NCBI RefSeq assembly: GCF_010093815.1
Contig: NW_022985550.1
Location: 75,074-139,073 of the forward strand
Length of the DNA stretch: 64,000 nt
DNA from: Pseudovirgaria hyperparasitica
Lineage: Eukaryota > Ascomycota > Dothideomycetes > Acrospermales > Acrospermaceae
Direction of reading: 5' to 3'
In this document: one piece after another, positions 21,123 to 33,374 of the stretch
Layout: the number at the start of each line of letters is the position of its first letter
How positions within the stretch are numbered: the stretch's first letter is position 1
Translations under genes and position numbers: made by a program
The notes under the pieces: generated by a model
Database searches by the model: none
The model's input: only the letters and a program-made list of their open reading frames with translations
What the model was told of the DNA's origin: nothing

Positions 21123-23701
21123 CAAGCACAAGCTTATGATTGCTAGGGCCGATCCAGCTGCAACGTGCCAGGAGTTCACTCATTGTCACTCTAGAGGACC
21201 GGGAGTCTAGAGTCTAGTCCATACTATTACTACTACTGTAACAGCAGCCTGTCAATGAAGTCAATTCGATAGGCCCTAACCTACTGAGGAACGACAGCGG
21301 CGCCCTCTCACGCTTGTGAATAGCGTCCCAAGTCTTCCGGATTGGTGTTAGTGTGTTGACACTGGCTCTAACGTTAATGGATTCATTAGTCTGTCCGAAT
21401 GGCCGACGCCGACATTTGCAAACATCCATGCAATCGTGCTGAACTGTACTGCACGTACCCCGCGTGACATGTCCTTCCATGCCTTTTCCCAGTCTTTATC
21501 TAATTATCAATGCCGCCGTTGTGGCCATGAGGAGTCTTCACCCGGGCGCTCACTCTGCGTACTACGACTACTATGTCGTCGAGACTGTGAGATCCCGCTG
21601 TCAGAGCGGATGCGGTGCACAGTGGCAGCACAGAAGGGTCTGCGGGAGCCTTTTGCTTTTCCATGCCCCCAGTGCTGGCGCTTCGGACGAAGCCAACCAC
21701 CATCGTTGCCACTATTACTCTCTGATTATACAATGCAGGTCTTACGCTTCTTCATCAGCACAGATTCATCGCTCAAGTCTGGTGTGGCGTTCGATGGCAT
21801 CCCTCGCGGGGACCGCGACCAGCCTAGACTAATTAACCTCATGGTAGACCAGCCTGAACATTTGTTTTGGTCTTCGAGGTGCCTCACCCAGGAACGCTTT
21901 ACGCGCCCAGTTCAGGGTTGTCATCGTGGCGTCGACTTCTCCAGACCCTCCGCTACCGATGTCTTTGACGACCTCTCATCAGAGCTTCCGGTTGAGACTC
22001 CGCTATCACGAGGGACGGCGGCAGTCTCGTTCAAGCTGTCAAGCCACAGCAACCTTCACAGCCATCTCTGTGGGGCTGGAGTCGTGAATTTCTCATGGCG
22101 CAGTTTCGCTTGGAATTAGATCCTCTAATCTTGATGGAGTTAGTCGACTCTTCCGTGGCGCATATCACCCATCCATCGTCCCAGTTCAATTGACGCTTGG
22201 TGTTTGTTATACAGTAGGAATGTAAGCGTTCCGTTGGTAAGCCACAAGAATTCAGCTTGGATAGTTGGATGGTACCGTCCTCTATCGTGCATCTTTGACT
22301 TTATTCTTTGGCAGAGGCTTCCGCAAAGAGCGTGAAAAGCATGAAATAACCGTGCGATGTGCCGGTGTTTGCATGAACACCAGAGATACAACCAGGCTTG
22401 AGAAAGGTATGCTGGCTGAGTACTCCTGCTTCGTACTTAGGTCAAGGAGTGTATCGTAAATATGGTCAGTCACAGAGTGTACAGCTGAGTTAGGCCATGT
22501 AGACGGTCAGCTTCGCATTGTCCAGATTCATGAAAACAGGAAATCGCGATTGCATAGCATCTCGTTTGCTGGTGCTGCTCTCGACCCCAGCGGCCGTCCT
22601 ACGAGAAACTATTACGAGATTTCAAGTCTAATGTAGTCCATGATCTGAGGCATGCCGGCTTGGCTTTGGCTCGTTTCTACTCTCAGCTGAATCAAGTTAA
22701 AGCTGTTTTTGGTTCGCGGGCGGCTGATAGACGGCGAGTGTAACTAACTGCCTCGTACTTGAGCCGGGGAAAGGGACAGGCGGTAACTCTAGAGCATTTT
22801 GAGATCGTTCAGGTGGTGATCTGGGGTCGCCGAGCCGTTGAAAAGTCCGAGAGACGGGCGCGGGAGCGATGAGATCCAGGGATCCGCATCTCAGACTAAC
22901 TTTAGATGGTCATATAGCCGTGTATAGCTATAGCATTGGCACCCATGGCAAAACTGGGACGAAAGAGATTTCGCAGCCATCAAGCGTGTGTTGGTGTAAG
23001 CGAGTGTGTGATTCGCAATGAGTCTCTCCTGTGATTCGCAAAGAGGCTCCTGGTACAACGGCGCTGCCACAGGCTACTGACCCGTAAAGAAGGGCGTTCA
23101 AGCGATGCGTATCTTCCGAAGTCAAACGCCGTGTTGCGTACGTATAATTAGGTATTATCGGTATGATGACCTCGATACTGTAAGTCTTTACCTGGAACCT
23201 GGTAGCATACATGGGTGATGGAAATGTCCGACGCGCGTGCGGACGGCAACAAGCTCCGACCCGGGAGATAGGAGCAAGGTAAGGTTATCGTATCGGGCTT
23301 TATTACTGGTATGTCTTCCCAGCTTGTACAGCCTAACAAAGGTCCATTGCAAAGTGGCTGAACGGCTGAAAGGACAAGGGCAGAGGAACGAAGAGAGCAG
23401 TCCTGTGTCGAACGTCGCGTTGGATCGATCGATGGTGCGCGCTCAGCTGGCGCTGATGCGGATACTGATTCTGGTACTGGTACTGGTCCTGGTACCGTTG
23501 ATCCAAGATGCCCAGACGATAGAAGGACAAGGCGTCATAGACGTGAGGTACTATTACTCTGGATGGGACTTGGCGAGGTATCGAGTACCTATCCCTATGT
23601 CTAGACCCACGACTCTTTGCTTGCTGGAAACTTGAGGTGAGGGCATGGATAGTGCATTTTTACGGAGTTGGTCCGTGATGATAGGACTTCTTAGGACTCC
23701 T

Positions 23702-23726
23702 AGAGAGAGAGAGAGGGGGGGGGGGG
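23702..23726. repeat. (GA)n followed by poly-G
   Basis: Six GA units run into about 12 G residues in non-coding DNA. Confidence 0.8.
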
Positions 23727-25108
23727 CGGTTACATGCAACGCAGTATTAGGTACGTACCTAGTTAGCCACGCCAGGCGCTCAGCTGCGACCACCAAAAGG
23801 TTCACATCTCCCTCCATCCATTCCAAATTTTGGCTGCACACCACACACACCACCATAAAGTGAGGCTATCGAGATCGCGATTTAAACCTTCAGACTTTTA
23901 TCATTGCCATGATTAGTCGTTTTGCAAATCACATCTATGTTTGCTGTGCAGGACCGCACGCGCAGCAGGTCTTGCTTACATTCGAGACACCTCCAGGGAC
24001 ATCGGTAGGCAGGTTCACATAATGTTTTGTGTATGCAATGGTGCAAAACGCATGGATGAATTCTGAATTTTTGTTTATGTCGTCCTGGAGCACATGACAC
24101 ATGTACATATTCGGTTCATTCCGGATGTGCGCAAGGACTCAGCCTGCAGGGGAGTATAATCGACTCTTTCTGCGCCATGCATGACAGAGGAGACAAGGGA
24201 GGTTCCGCTGTCAAACTCGCATGCCGTATCGTGACGACAGGAGTGCATGTCCTGGGTCATTAGACTCGCATTGGTATATCCTACCCCTACCCTCGCAATG
24301 TTGCACGCAGCCTGGAGTCTTGCACCTAAGTATATACTGATTAGTGGCTACTTCGGCATGAACGTCTTCAGGACTCGGGGGCTCTGGAAACCGAACCCTC
24401 TCTTTATCAGGTAATCAGGTCATGTTGCGCCACAGGCGCCTATGTCTTTGTACTCGTCGCTTAGCTTGACTGCTCATTCCCTTCATATGTAGGGTCAGCT
24501 TGCTTTATTCGGCGACTTAGATACGCAAAACCACCAATGTTGATCTAAGCGCTGATTGCGACCCAAAGTCAAATGTGTGAATGGTAATGCCTACAATACC
24601 TCGGTAAAGGAAGCCTTGAGGAATAGAGTTCTGTTATGTGTAATGCTGTAGCCGCGACATGTATGTATTACAGCAATAATGCACTGCCCAGGATAGGAAA
24701 ACCTTGCTTGAGCTAAAAGTTACAAGGGATTGCAAGTAGACAGACATCCATATGTAAGAACCTATCATTAGCGTGCTATACCATTCATCAAAAAAATTGT
24801 TTGTAGCTACAATCATAGCACGATGTAACCATCGGTATATTACGTAGCGCTTGGTAACTTGAAAGGTGCAGAATTCTCGTATTCTTCTCGAGAAATGGTC
24901 GGTCAAAGAATAGATAGTGTATTGACTAGTCGCTGGAGGTTCCGATGATATTGATGCGCGCTAAAAGCTGAGAAGGTATCTACTATATGGTCCATAACAT
25001 GAATACCTATTGCGATGTCTTCGGGAAGTGAAGTACAATCTTCTTATAGCTTTACTTATACAACGCCTTCGAGTTCCATGCTCCCTCGGAAGATTTTCCA
25101 GCAGGCGC

Positions 25109-25160
25109 AGGGAACAACAGGGAACAGGGAACAGGGAACTTGAAGCTGTTCCCTCGTTCC
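25109..25160. repeat. GGGAACA tandem repeat forming a predicted hairpin
   Basis: Three close copies of GGGAACA end at GGGAAC. After an 8-nt loop the near-complement GTTCCCTCGTTCC follows, so the strand can fold into a stem of about 11 pairs. Non-coding; no poly-U tail. Confidence 0.6.
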
Positions 25161-25843
25161 AGGGTCGCGGTTCTGGGTCTGGGGCCGTTGTGGGCAAACA
25201 TCGGGTGCTTTTCGCCATACTTCCATCCGGAGACGGTCTAATCTATCCGATGGCGTTTCCAGAAGGACGCGCAATAAATTATCCTCGCTATGCTTCCCAA
25301 GTCGTCGGTATCGGACTCCATAGCCTCAGGCCTGTTTTCGGAAGAGCGACAGCTGTGGGCACTTATGTCTTCTCGGCAAATGGCTGTGAGAACAAGATCG
25401 CTTGCTGGCCTGCTCTGTGCTTATAGTAGGTTGAATGATGGATAACCTATCTATATATCGTCGGAAATCCCGCCATTGTAAGGGAACTGGTCACAGTCAT
25501 CACACTGCCACGGACAGTCTTCCGCCATCTGACTTTCTTGCACTCTACATCCTTACTACCTAGATAGGTATTAGCTTACTTGTCTAGACCCGATCCGGCC
25601 ACGCTATTCCCATCTGGGTTGCGATGCAACCATAAGGGGATGGCGAAGAACTCAGGCTCATGCCTCCGGTGGAGAAGGCGCATTCCCACGCTCTATAGCA
25701 AGCGCCTTCCTTGTTCGGGTCAAAGTGTATTTCATTTCTGATATTGATTCATCTCCTGGAATATTAATCAGAATAATATCAATAGCTGGATAATTCTAGC
25801 CTTCGTGATATCTGTGCATACCGCACGTATCGTCAAGCCACCG

Positions 25844-28582
25844 CTATGTTTTCCTCTTTTTGGCCGGTCTGCCAAATTTCTCCTGCTTCTTCGCCTTGAG
25901 CTTTCGATCTTTACGAACGTCGTCAACTCCACGCAGTTCGTTCTTCGCGCCACCATCCTTGAACTTGCCGATCCGTTTCTCCTTGGCTTCATTGACACGT
26001 TTCTTTTGCGTATGATAGTCGTCTCTGTATTTGTCTGCCTCCTTTGGTGCCTTCTCAGTTTGGTGTTTGTACCGCCGTCCAATGCTGTGCATCTTCGCTC
26101 GTGACGTTTCCGTTTCCCCGGTTCGAGGCAACCGATCGAGCTTATTTGACTTCTTCCATGCATCAAATCGTCCGCTCCTAAAGCTTGCTGCTATCTTCTG
26201 CCCGCTTTCCCCGACTATCATTTTGGCGCCCTTGGACCCGTCCTCGTCGTTCGCCCGGGCCACATACTTTTTACTTTTCTTGTCCCACCTCATACCCCGC
26301 GCTTTCGTTGCCTCTGCAAATCCTCGTGATTCGTCGTTGTTGAGATCCATTGTCGCTCCGCGTGAGGCTTCTACAAAATTGCTATTACGTCCCGATGTGT
26401 CATATGATCCGGACTGTACGCCATAGGCTTTATCTTCGACGAGGTTGAGGGACTTCGGAGCGTACGACATGAAATGATCCGGATCTTCCCATGCGTTATT
26501 TGCGACTGAGCTCGAAGGCTGGGTCTGTGTTACGGTAATCTGCAACTCGTCTTCTGAGTCAGGGTCCAGCTGCTCAATGGCCTCAGGGTTCACGTCGTTG
26601 TTGCCATCTGTCGTGTCTTTAGCCGTATCGAATTTTGTTATGTCTGGAATGGCGTTGGCTCCATCAATGTCTTTGGCTCGCTGTCGCCATGGGTCTATTC
26701 TTTCCCGACGCTTTCGCATGATTTCAGCAGCCTCTGCCCCGCTACCTCGTTTCCCGATTTCAAATATCGTCTCACTGGGTCGAAAGCCGCTCACTCTTGC
26801 AAGCATCTTTTCGCGCTCCAGTTCGGCATCATTAGTTTCGTCTGTAAACAGCCAGTTGAGCTCTGCGGAGCTACGAGATGAAAGGATTTCACGGGAGCGT
26901 TTGGCACTCTCGCTAGATGCCGAATTACGTGTGCGCATGTACAGCTTTTCTCCCTTCACCGCCACAGAACGAAGATTGGCAAGATCGTCGTCCTCATCGA
27001 TTAGCTTATTGACATATTCGCACGCTTTCCCCAGCTTATCGCGAACAAGACCACCCACCACTACATCTTGGGCGAAATTGGGCGGCTCTCCAGACCTTCC
27101 CAACACAAGCCTTTTGCTCAGAAACAATTGAAGATCCAGTAGGTACGGCATGTCCGAGTCCCGTACCAGACTATAGCTCCAGCCCTTGTTACCGGCTCGG
27201 GCTGTTCTCCCGACCCGATGAACGAAGACCTTGGGCTGTGGCGGGAAATCGTAGTTGATGACATTAGCGAGAATGGGCATATCTATACCTCTAGCAGCAA
27301 CATCGGTGACAACGAGAATATTTGATAGACCTGCACGAAACTCCTCGACTTGCAACTTGCGCGCCGTTTGGTCCAAGGAACCGTAGACGTAGGAAATTGC
27401 ATACCCTGCTGATCGTAGCAGCGCTGAAACATATTCAACGTGATGCTTTGTTGCCGTGAATATGATTGTCGAGAATTCGGTTGGCAACTCGTTTGGTGCC
27501 GGCCCATCAGGGCCTCGTTTACGCTTCTTCCCAGAACTTTGGTCTCTCGTCCTCTGTGCGTTCTCTGTTGCACCAAGTGGCATCTTTATGACGTCTTGTA
27601 ACACATTCAGAAGGGCACCATCTTTGTCTGCACTCTTCAGTGTGAAGAAAGCGCTCTGTAGATCGGGGGATAGCTTGGTTTCTGCGTCTAAGCGAATAAG
27701 CTTGGGGTCTTGGAGGCCAGCGCGCGCGAATTCGACGAGGGACTTCGGGAGCGTTGCGGAGAACAGTAGACTTTGTCTTGACTGTGGAAGTGCGTGGAGA
27801 ATTTCTGCAAGTTGAGCCGCGAAACCCATCTCGAAGAGCCGATCGGCCTCATCGAATACGATGTATTGTACCGCCGATAAGTCCAGACCCATTTCAACTT
27901 TGAGGTGGAGAAATCGACCAGGAGTTGCGATTATAATATCAGGATTTGAGGTCATGGATCCAAACTGTTCTTCCAGGCTGTCACCTCCAACGAGCAGGAC
28001 AGTGCGCAAATCCGTCCCACGACCAAGTTCTTTGATGACCTTCAGAGTCTGCAGAGCTAATTCTCTTGATGGCGACATAACTATGCCTCTAGCTCCAACT
28101 TTCACGCTATGCGCCTTGAGCTTCTCCACCATAGGTATAACAAAAGCTGCTGTCTTCCCAGAACCCGTTCTGGCCATTCCCACCACGTCTTGCCCATCCA
28201 TAATGACAGGGATTGCCTTACGCTGAATAGGCGTAGGGACTGAGAAGCCTTTGCGTGTGATTGCTTTGAGCAAGTGGGAATTCAGACCCATGGCTTGGAA
28301 TCCGCCGCTCTTCTTTACACTTCTGCCTTTCAGATTGGTCGTTTTCCTGTTGGATGCAGCCTGGCGAGCTGCAATGTAGGCTTCATCATCGCTGCTATCT
28401 TCTCCAATGTCATTGAGTCCAAGCTCTTGCTCGCCAGCCTGCGGTTTCTGCGCCTTAGCGGATGCGGGAGGCGGCAGTATGCTATCGGAGTCGTTGGCGT
28501 CATCTTCAGACTGATCGTAAAGATCCTTCGATATGTCGAACTCGTTCTCGGAGAGCGCGGGAGAAGCCGCGCGTGGTCCCAT
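25844..28582 (-). CDS. DBP10: DEAD-box ATP-dependent RNA helicase Dbp10
   Basis: Single exon, 912 aa, close to the family norm. After an acidic N-terminus, GFQAMGL and the Q motif [14 protein letters not shown] lie at about residues 94-124. Motif I is ARTGSGKT (137-144), then [13 protein letters not shown], the DEAD box [18 protein letters not shown], and in the second RecA lobe [11 protein letters not shown] and [10 protein letters not shown]. The region [16 protein letters not shown] through [15 protein letters not shown] is the DBP10CT domain that separates Dbp10/DDX54 from other helicases. A Lys/Arg-rich tail ([19 protein letters not shown]) gives nucleolar targeting. In yeast Dbp10 acts in 60S assembly around the peptidyl transferase centre. 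It is divergent from DBP4 across 192 bp. Confidence 0.96.
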   Translation of the reverse strand: MGPRAASPALSENEFDISKDLYDQSEDDANDSDSILPPPASAKAQKPQAGEQELGLNDIGEDSSDDEAYIAARQAASNRKTTNLKGRSVKKSGGFQAMGLNSHLLKAITRKGFSVPTPIQRKAIPVIMDGQDVVGMARTGSGKTAAFVIPMVEKLKAHSVKVGARGIVMSPSRELALQTLKVIKELGRGTDLRTVLLVGGDSLEEQFGSMTSNPDIIIATPGRFLHLKVEMGLDLSAVQYIVFDEADRLFEMGFAAQLAEILHALPQSRQSLLFSATLPKSLVEFARAGLQDPKLIRLDAETKLSPDLQSAFFTLKSADKDGALLNVLQDVIKMPLGATENAQRTRDQSSGKKRKRGPDGPAPNELPTEFSTIIFTATKHHVEYVSALLRSAGYAISYVYGSLDQTARKLQVEEFRAGLSNILVVTDVAARGIDMPILANVINYDFPPQPKVFVHRVGRTARAGNKGWSYSLVRDSDMPYLLDLQLFLSKRLVLGRSGEPPNFAQDVVVGGLVRDKLGKACEYVNKLIDEDDDLANLRSVAVKGEKLYMRTRNSASSESAKRSREILSSRSSAELNWLFTDETNDAELEREKMLARVSGFRPSETIFEIGKRGSGAEAAEIMRKRRERIDPWRQRAKDIDGANAIPDITKFDTAKDTTDGNNDVNPEAIEQLDPDSEDELQITVTQTQPSSSVANNAWEDPDHFMSYAPKSLNLVEDKAYGVQSGSYDTSGRNSNFVEASRGATMDLNNDESRGFAEATKARGMRWDKKSKKYVARANDEDGSKGAKMIVGESGQKIAASFRSGRFDAWKKSNKLDRLPRTGETETSRAKMHSIGRRYKHQTEKAPKEADKYRDDYHTQKKRVNEAKEKRIGKFKDGGAKNELRGVDDVRKDRKLKAKKQEKFGRPAKKRKT

Positions 28583-28649
28583 GGTGTTGAAGTCTGCTTG
28601 CGAGGCAGATGTGGGTGAGAAGTGCTGCCCGCGCGGTCGTTTGAAGTTC

Positions 28650-28660
28650 TCGAAAAATTA
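28650..28660. promoter_or_regulatory. RRPE-like element between DBP10 and DBP4
   Basis: TCGAAAAATTA resembles the ribosomal RNA processing element (TGAAAAATTTT) found upstream of yeast ribosome-biogenesis genes. It sits inside the 192-bp shared promoter. The match is partial and no PAC element is seen beside it. Confidence 0.35.
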
Positions 28661-28774
28661 AAGTGGGGGTGAAATCTTGGCGCTGAACTTTTTCTCGCTA
28701 TGAAGCGGCTCGCCGCAAGACTCCCGAAACCACAGTTCCTAATAGCTCGCTGTGAAGATTGCGTCTCCGATGAT

Positions 28775-31305
28775 ATGGCACCAGCAGATGTCACTGGCCG
28801 TGTACGACCAACAAAGCCAAAGAAACAGGCACGCGCTCTCAAGAGAAAACGCGACGATGTCTCAGCTGAGCACCTAGAGCAAGCGGTCGCAGATTTGGCA
28901 AGTCAGGAATATTAATCAACCGATACGCGTGTAACTAATATATATCACAGGACGTCAAAAATGGCACATTCAAAGACTTTGCAGACCTCCCACTGTCCGA
29001 GCCCACCAAGTCTGGACTCAAGGCAGCCCATTTTTCTGCTATGACAGACATACAGGCCAAGGCCATACCCCTCGCACTCAAAGGCGCAGATATCCTCGGA
29101 GCCGCAAAGACTGGTAGTGGGAAGACACTTTCGTTTCTGGTTCCCGTCCTCGAGAACCTCTACCGTGCGCAATTGGTTGGCCAAGATGCAGGCTTGGGCG
29201 CAATGATTATATCACCAACTCGAGAGCTCGCTATCCAGATTTTCGAAGTCTTGCGGAAGATTGGCGGTAAAGGGCATCTGTTCGCGGCTGGTCTGGTCAT
29301 TGGTGGAAAGAGCTTGAAAGACGAGGCGAACGCGCTCGAAAGAATGAACATCCTAGTGTGTACGCCTGGCAGAATATTGCAGCATCTCTCGCAGACTGCG
29401 ACTTTCAGCGTAGACAACCTCAAGATGCTTGTTCTTGATGAGGCTGATCGTATATTGGACATTGGGTTTCAAAGTGCACTCGACGCGATCATAGAATATC
29501 TGCCCCCAGACCGGCAAACACTCCTTTTCAGTGCTACACAAACCAAAAAAGTCTCCGAATTGGCGCGACTGAGTTTGAAAGAGCCAGAGTATATCGCCGT
29601 TCACGAAGCAGCTTCCTCGGCTACACCCAAAACGCTTCAGCAAAATTATGTTCTGACGCCATTGCCCGAGAAACTGGATACATTGTGGAGCTTTATTCAG
29701 AGTAGTAAGAAGAGTAAAATACTTGTTTTCCTGTCGTCTGGGAAGCAGGTGAGATTTGTATACGAGACTTTCAGAAAGATGCAGCCGGGTATATCTCTTC
29801 TACATCTTCACGGACGGCAGAAACAAACTGCAAGGCTTGATATAACGTCAAAGTTCTCTTCGTCGCAGCAATCTTGTCTTTTTGCCACAGACGTGGTAGC
29901 TCGTGGATTAGATTTTCCTGCTGTTGACTGGGTGGTGCAGCTAGATTGCCCCGAAGATGCAGACACGTATATTCACCGCGTTGGGCGCACGGCACGATAC
30001 GAGCGTGAGGGTCGAGCAGTCTTGTTTCTCGATCCAAGTGAGGAGGAAGGTATGCTCAAGAGACTTGCACATAAGAAGGTCCCCATCGAAAGAATCAATG
30101 TGCGCGTCAAGAAACAGCAGAGCATCAAAGAACAAATGCAAAATCTTTGTTTCAAGGATCCGCAACTGAAATACCTAGGACAGAAGGCTTTCATTTCATA
30201 CGTCAAATCTGTCCATCTACAGAAAGACAAAGACATATTCGATGTGAATGCACTGAAGCTGGAAGAATTTGCTGCCAGTATGGGTTTGCCTGGTGCACCG
30301 AGGATCAAGTTCAGGAAGGGAGACAATTCCAAAGAGCTGAAGAATGCTCCAAGACAATCCCTTGTCATCTCAGACGAAGACGACAGCGATAGCGAGGCCG
30401 CAGTAGACGGAGAGGCACCGAGCAAAGCGAAGAGCAAGAAAGACGATGCAGTCCGGACTCGATATGATCGAATGTTTGGACGAACCAACCAGGACGTTCT
30501 AGCACCTCACTACGCGAAGTTGATTCACGAAGAAGACGACATGGCCTCAGGTTCAAAGGGACAAACGAATGTTCATGGACTCGAACAACCAGATAGTGAC
30601 GATGATTTCCTCAATGTCAAGCGACGCCACGGTGTTGATGACGATCTGAGCCTATACCACAATATCGAGAACGCGGATGCCATTGATGGAAACTATAACA
30701 AGAAAATCATCAATATACCCGGAACGCTTGAGCCTCTGGTAATAGATAGTAAACGACGAGAAAAGCTGCTGCAATCTAAAAAGAAAGTCACGAAGCTGAA
30801 AGAGAAGGGCACTAAGCTCATATTCGATGACGATGGCAATGCTCATCCGATATACGAGCTCGAGGATGAGGTTGCTTTCAAGTCTAAGGGTGCTCCCGAG
30901 GATCAACGCAGGCAATTCGTGGAACAGGAAGCCGAGAAGGTCAAACAAGCCGACATCAGTGACAAGGCTCTGGCGAAGGAGAAGAAAAGGGTCAAGAAAG
31001 AGAAGCGCAAAGCTCGTGAGAGGGCTGAGGATGAGGATGGCGAGGATGTGCAGCTCGAAAACGGTGGAGACGCATTCGCCGATTTTGTTGCAGACGCTGC
31101 GAGCTCAGGGGGTGAGGGTGACGAGTCGCAAGAAGTCGAGCGGCCGAAAGGGAGGCCAAAGAAATGGTTTGAAGACGATTCAGACGAGGACGAGGCGGCA
31201 CAGAAGAAACGAAAGAAGAACAAGAGAAGTGCTAGAGACGCGGGAGATCTGGAGACTTTTGAGGATCTTGAAGCGATGGCAGCAGGACTTCTGGCTTCTG
31301 GCTAG
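28775..31305 (+). CDS. DBP4: DEAD-box RNA helicase Dbp4 (Hca4/DDX10), GC-AG intron
   Basis: Exon 1 is 28775-28897, the intron 28898-28950 and exon 2 28951-31305, giving 825 aa. The intron starts GCAAGT and ends CACAG. No GT donor nearby keeps the frame, so it is read as a GC-AG intron. [21 protein letters not shown] leads into the Q motif, then AAKTGSGKT (about 92-100), [46 protein letters not shown] and [11 protein letters not shown]. The charged C-terminal half contains acidic blocks ([16 protein letters not shown]) and the family's Lys-rich repeats. Yeast Dbp4 works in the nucleolus in U14 snoRNA release and early 18S processing. It pairs naturally with neighbouring DBP10. Confidence 0.95.
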
Positions 31306-31706
31306 TGTGAATTTCCAACATCTAAGCTTATGTAAATATATGGTAGATTCCTTGTTCAGATGCGAACCGAAGATTCGTGCAGATAGTATTGTGGAAGTGC
31401 GACTGCTGCAATGCTATTGGGTTATGGAGCCACCCTTGCTACTCGCCCGTGAAGCTAGAATATGATTTGTTAGTCATACAAGAATCCTTCCACGGTAGAG
31501 ATAGCGTAACCGACAGTAGCCCTTTGGCGGTGAACCGCACACGGCGCGCCCTTGTTTCGACCGTGATCAATCATCGGAGGTGTCCGAGGCTTATATTTCA
31601 CATTCTGTTACACCCAACCCAATATACCGTCTATTTCACATTCTGTTACACCCAATATACCGTCTCTCATAGCTTTCTCGCAGTGTAATTTGTAGCAGCT
31701 CACATC
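31306..31706. promoter_or_regulatory. Upstream region of the nucleoside hydrolase gene
   Basis: Contains the 3' flank of DBP4 and, next to the hydrolase start, an imperfect direct duplication (31594-31664). No other gene seen. Confidence 0.45.
31594..31664. repeat. Imperfect tandem duplication upstream of nucleoside hydrolase
   Basis: Unit 1 (31594-31631, 38 nt) and unit 2 (31632-31664, 33 nt) share TATTTCACATTCTGTTACA and end in AATATACCGTC. Unit 1 has an extra 5 nt (the ACCCA doubling). Confidence 0.85.
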
Positions 31707-33374
31707 ATGGCCAACCCGCAACGGATTATCATCGACACTGATCCGGTACGTCGAACTCGTAAAGAGTTTATACCAATCGGATATGGCTAACAAGCACGTA
31801 GGGTGTAGACGATGTATCTGCCCTGTTGCTCGCGCTGTCTGCGAAGCCCGAGGAACTTGAAGTCGCATTGATCTCCGTGACTTATGGCAACGTTGATGTG
31901 CAGAGGTAAAGGAATCTCGGAATCACGTTTCGTTACAGCCATTGACATGGAGTGTTCAGTTGTCTTCGCAACGTCGTGGCTGTATTTCATTTCATCGAAA
32001 AGGAGCAAGAGTGGCGTCGTAGTCAGGGACTTCCTGAAGGCTTCGAGACGTTAAAGGCCAGCAAGCCTATCGTTGCCATTGGGGCCTCTGGACCGCTGGG
32101 TGATCAAGTGATGATGGCTGATTATTTTCGTGAGACTGCTATATAACATCATGTCTGTGACTCGGATGCTAACATCGGTAGACGGCATTGATGGGCTCGG
32201 AGGCATCTCTCACACGGTACGAGTATCCCATAAAATCAAAACCAACAAGAAATGCTTCTAACCTCGCCGCCAGCATCCCCATCTCACGCCTCCTGAAGCA
32301 TGGAAGAACCTCTTCACAGCAACCAGCTCCTCCACAACCACCACACCCACTCCCACCCCCGCCGAGATCAAAGCAGACGCACAAACCCTCTTCACCCCCT
32401 CCAACACCCCAGCCCACCTCGAAATGCTCAATCTCCTACGCGCCAACCCGCCAGACACAATCTCCATCATCGCCGTCGGGCCCCTGACAAACTGCGCCCT
32501 GGCCGCCGCATCCGACCCGGAAACCTTCCTCCGCGCGAAAGAAGTCATCGTCATGGGCGGCACCATTGCCGAGACCGGAAACGTAAACCTCCCCTCCCCC
32601 CTCCCATCCTTCCCCTTTGTCTTCGTTCCTCCCTCGCCCATTTCAACGCAACCAGCCCTGCCAACACACTCACACAACCAACAGGTAACCCCCTGCGCCG
32701 AATTCAACACCTTCGCCGACGCCATCGCCGCCGCCCGCGTCTTCGCCCTCACATCCCCCAGCCCATCCACCACAATGCCACCCTCACCACCACCCACCAA
32801 CCCACCCCACCCCCACCATCTCACCCCCTACCCTCACCCTCTCTCCCGACCCCTAAACCTAACCCTCTTCCCCCTCGACCTAACCTCCAAACACATGCTC
32901 CACCGCACAACCTTCAACCGCACGCTCGCCCCTCTCCTCGCCTCCACCCCACCCTCCCCCCTCGCAACATGGAGCATAGCGTTCATGAGCAGCACATTCG
33001 ACAAGGTTGCCGCCCTGCACCATTCCACGCCGGGGCTGACGATGCACGACCCGCTGTGTGTGTACTACGTGCTGCAGCGCGCGGCGGGGGATGATGATGA
33101 TGATGAGAGCGGGCGGGGCTGGACGAGTGTGGTGGAGGATATCCGGGTTGAGACGGCGGGGCAGTGGACGCGGGGGATGATGGTTGTTGATCGGCGGGAT
33201 CGGAATAGGAGGGTGGAGCACGACGACGACGAGATTAGGGAGGTGCCTGGGGATAGTGGGAATTGGCTGAGTGTGCGGGCTGGGAACAGGGTTAGGAGGG
33301 TGACTGGGAGTTTGGGCGGGGAGAGGTTTGAGAGGGACTTTTTGGCGAGAGTCTTTGGAGGCTTTGTTGGCTGA
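31707..33374 (+). CDS. Inosine/uridine-preferring nucleoside hydrolase (6 exons)
   Basis: Exons 31707-31745, 31802-31905, 31960-32129, 32182-32216, 32274-32582 and 32685-33374 give 448 aa with consistent phases. The metal-binding signature DTDPGVDD (residues 10-17) is split by intron 1 after Pro13. Further family marks are SVTYGNVD, GDQVMMADYFHGIDGLGG, HPHLTPPEAW, AVGPLTNCALAAASDPE, IVMGGTIAETGN, AEFNTFADA (the His/Asn-type substrate loop region) and MHDPLCVYY. Such enzymes hydrolyse the N-glycosidic bond of ribonucleosides for purine/pyrimidine salvage, with Ca2+ held by the Asp cluster. No signal peptide, so cytosolic. The later exons are strikingly C-rich, with Pro/Thr runs in loops, and a five-Asp run comes from a GAT repeat. 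The protein is longer than typical bacterial members (about 310-350 aa). Confidence 0.92.

Larger units (their letters stand above)
19702..25843. other. 6.1-kb region without a supported gene
   Basis: Upstream of the zinc-cluster gene and downstream of DBP10 (both minus strand). The part near 19.7-21 kb may be the regulator's long leader and promoter. The longest open frame (21436-22119 plus; first ATG at 21469) has CXXC pairs but no recognisable family. Low-complexity tracts occur at 21.0, 23.7 and 25.1 kb. I saw no transposase, reverse transcriptase or tRNA. Confidence 0.4.

Noticed and set aside
21436-22119. 227-codon plus-strand open frame with CXXC pairs (first ATG at 21469)
   Set aside because: No recognisable family, atypical composition and overlapping open frames on both strands. 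A chance frame of this length is possible in 64 kb, so I could not support a CDS.
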